Shown: positions 6,532 to 7,768 of the stretch, in pieces
Layout: every line of letters starts with the position of its first letter
Position numbering within the stretch: position 1 is the stretch's first letter
Assembly: GCA_030638385.1 (NCBI GenBank)
Contig: DAOWES010000064.1
Span: 1-7,768 of the forward strand
Source: Candidatus Cloacimonadota bacterium
GTDB taxonomy: Bacteria > Cloacimonadota > Cloacimonadia > Cloacimonadales > TCS61
Direction: 5' to 3'
Length of the DNA stretch: 7,768 nt
Made by a program: the position numbers and the translations under genes
The notes under the pieces: model-generated
What the model was told of the DNA's origin: nothing
Databases searched by the model: none
What the model saw: only the letters and a program-made list of their open reading frames with translations

Positions 6532-6555
6532 AGCTAATTGAAACTGCAATTAGCT
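6532..6555. terminator. Perfect 9-bp hairpin after purM
   Basis: AGCTAATTG (6532-6540) pairs perfectly with CAATTAGCT (6547-6555) around the loop AAACTG. It begins 26 bases after the purM stop. On the + strand the bases that follow (6556-6568) contain only a short TTTT, so + strand termination would be weak. On the - strand the hairpin is followed by a run of six Ts (complement of 6522-6527), the better terminator form, but no - strand gene is seen. It may protect the 3' end of the purM message. Confidence 0.35.
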
Positions 6556-6556
6556 T

Positions 6557-6682
6557 ATGATAAGTTTTATAAAAAAAAGTGAAGCAGTGAATTACTTAAA
6601 CAAGAAGAACAATGATGCTTTTGAATTATTCGTTCCTATTGTTAGTTCTTATTCGTTGCTAATAAATGAATTAGTTAAATAA
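6557..6682 (+). CDS. Possible 41-residue small protein between purM and purL
   Basis: An ATG at 6557 opens a 41-codon frame ending with TAA at 6680-6682, filling most of the purM-purL gap. The product would start MISFIKKSEAV, be rich in Lys, Asn and Ser, and have a hydrophobic second half (FVPIVSSYSLLI), perhaps amphipathic or a short membrane-contacting helix. I do not recognise it. Against it: there is no Shine-Dalgarno sequence, and the ATG follows directly on the 3' arm of a hairpin, which would hinder initiation. It could be a chance frame in AT-rich DNA or a remnant. Confidence 0.15.
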   Translation: MISFIKKSEAVNYLNKKNNDAFELFVPIVSSYSLLINELVK

Positions 6683-6690
6683 AAATTATT

Positions 6691-6694
6691 GGAG
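6691..6694 (+). promoter_or_regulatory. Ribosome binding site that decides the purL start
   Basis: GGAG lies two bases before the ATG at 6697 and five bases before the next in-frame ATG at 6700. Four other genes in this window (pyrEF, pyrB, guaB, purM) use exactly five, so initiation at 6700 is preferred; the difference is one Met. Confidence 0.75.
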
Positions 6695-6699
6695 AGATG

Positions 6700-7768
6700 A
6701 TGAAAAATCAGATTCAGCTTTATTTGAAGAAGCGAATTAAAGATGTGGAAGGAGAGAAGCTAGCCAAGGCTGCCTTAGATTTTCTTAGCATCGAAACCGG
6801 AGCAGTAAAGACAGGTAAGATTTTTAATGTTCTATATGATTTGAAAACGTTAGAAATTGAAAAATTTGCTAACCAAGGTTTATGCGATGAAGTAATTCAC
6901 GATGTGTTCATAAATACCTATTATCAAAATGAAATGTTTAAGACATTTATACTCGTGGCAAAGATGCCGGGTGTTACCGATGATGAAGGTGTTTCTGCTC
7001 AAAAGACTTTAAATGACATTTTAGAGTTGGATTTAGATGTAAACACTCAACATATTTATACAGAAAATATTTATCTATTTGAGAATGATCTTAATAATGA
7101 AGAACTTAAGAAATTGGCTGAAGATCTCTTAGGAAATAAATTAATTCACCATTTTGAATTTGGTAAATTTGAAGGAAAGGTGGAATATATTCCCGAAGTT
7201 AAAATAGCGGAAGGGAAACCGGTTGAATTTATCGATGTTTTTATAGCTGATGAGAATCTTATGGAACTTTCCAAAGAGATGTTGCTATCTTTGAACTTAG
7301 AAGAGATGAACGCTATTAAGGAATATTATGCCAAAGAATCTGTGCAAGCAGAAAGAAAAGCTTTGGGATTACCGGTAATGCCAACAGATGTGGAAATGGA
7401 AGTTCTGGCGCAAACCTGGAGCGAACATTGTAAACACAAAGAATTTGCTGCCTCTATTAATTATAAGAATAACGAAACTGGTGAAGAAAAAACAATTGAT
7501 TCACTTTTTAAATCATATATTAGAAAATCTACCGAAATTGTAAGAGAGCGTTTGGAAAAAGCAGGAAATAACTGGCTTTTGAAAATTTTCACTGATAATG
7601 CCGGAGTGGTAAGAATTGATGACGATTCTGTTTTTGTTTGGAAAGTAGAGACGCACAATTCGCCCTCAGCAATCGATCCTTACGGAGGGGCTATTACAGG
7701 TATTTTGGGAAATAACCGTGATCCGCTGGCTACAGGTATTGGCGGTGCTAAACTTCTCTTTAATACTA
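6700..7768 (+). CDS. purL: Phosphoribosylformylglycinamidine synthase with fused PurS-like N-terminus (3' end outside window)
   Basis: FGAM synthetase converts FGAR to FGAM using ATP and ammonia from glutamine, immediately before PurM. The frame is open from 6700 to the window end, giving 356 residues of a protein that must be much longer. Residues about 3-70 and 80-160 look like two PurS-like units; the second has MPGVTDDEG (89-97), the PurS glycine-turn signature. A linker with LGLPVMPTDVEMEVLAQ then leads to WSEHCKHKEF (240-249), which contains the PurL active-site His243. The ATP/metal region shows ETHNSPSAIDPYGGA (317-331) and GNNRDPLATGIGGAK. The SEHC-KHK wording lies between small PurL (SEHCSYK) and large PurL (SEHCRHK). 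This matches the PurSL arrangement, with PurQ expected as a separate protein; the C-terminus that would show a fused glutaminase is not visible. The gene follows purM after a 193-base gap with a hairpin. Confidence 0.9.
   Translation, partial: MKNQIQLYLKKRIKDVEGEKLAKAALDFLSIETGAVKTGKIFNVLYDLKTLEIEKFANQGLCDEVIHDVFINTYYQNEMFKTFILVAKMPGVTDDEGVSAQKTLNDILELDLDVNTQHIYTENIYLFENDLNNEELKKLAEDLLGNKLIHHFEFGKFEGKVEYIPEVKIAEGKPVEFIDVFIADENLMELSKEMLLSLNLEEMNAIKEYYAKESVQAERKALGLPVMPTDVEMEVLAQTWSEHCKHKEFAASINYKNNETGEEKTIDSLFKSYIRKSTEIVRERLEKAGNNWLLKIFTDNAGVVRIDDDSVFVWKVETHNSPSAIDPYGGAITGILGNNRDPLATGIGGAKLLFNT

Noticed and set aside
1..7768. CRISPR array, insertion sequence, tRNA or rRNA
   Set aside because: No regularly spaced repeats, transposase motifs, tRNA cloverleaf or rRNA stretches are visible; almost all bases belong to biosynthetic genes.

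Overview
This is a bacterial, AT-rich window holding one co-directional run of nucleotide-biosynthesis genes, all on the + strand. Every start is preceded by a GGAG Shine-Dalgarno core, usually five bases before the ATG, which rules out a eukaryotic source even though two of the proteins look strikingly like eukaryotic enzymes. I cannot fix the taxon from the sequence. The AT-rich composition, the UMP-synthase fusion, the PurS-PurS-PurL architecture and a cluster of extragenic palindromes would fit an anaerobic lineage of the FCB type such as Cloacimonadota, but that is a guess.

Layout. Positions 1-3718 are a pyrimidine block: the C-terminal two thirds of dihydroorotase (pyrC, 5' end outside the window), a bifunctional OPRT-OMP decarboxylase (eukaryote-type UMP synthase order), the aspartate carbamoyltransferase catalytic chain (pyrB), and its zinc-binding regulatory chain (pyrI), which overlaps pyrB by one base. 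Positions 3874-7768 are a purine block: IMP dehydrogenase (guaB), AIR synthetase (purM) and the N-terminal part of FGAM synthetase (purL) with a PurS-like double domain fused in front. purL runs off the 3' end. No stretch longer than 300 bases lacks a gene; the gaps are 65, 123, 155, 71 and 193 bases.

How they work together. PyrB/PyrI make carbamoyl-aspartate under nucleotide feedback, PyrC closes the ring to dihydroorotate, and after oxidation by an enzyme not in the window, the PyrE-PyrF fusion converts orotate to UMP. PurL and PurM perform successive steps toward aminoimidazole ribotide, and GuaB commits IMP to guanine nucleotides. Carbamoyl-phosphate synthetase, dihydroorotate dehydrogenase and PurQ are not seen here.

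The window looks like core metabolism, and I see no defence system, mobile gene, CRISPR or RNA gene. The points worth a second look are the unusual lineages and architectures of the enzymes (eukaryote-type UMPS, Tritrichomonas-type IMPDH, PurM with altered active-site signatures, PurS-PurS-PurL fusion) and structured intergenic DNA, especially the strong palindrome cluster between pyrEF and pyrB.
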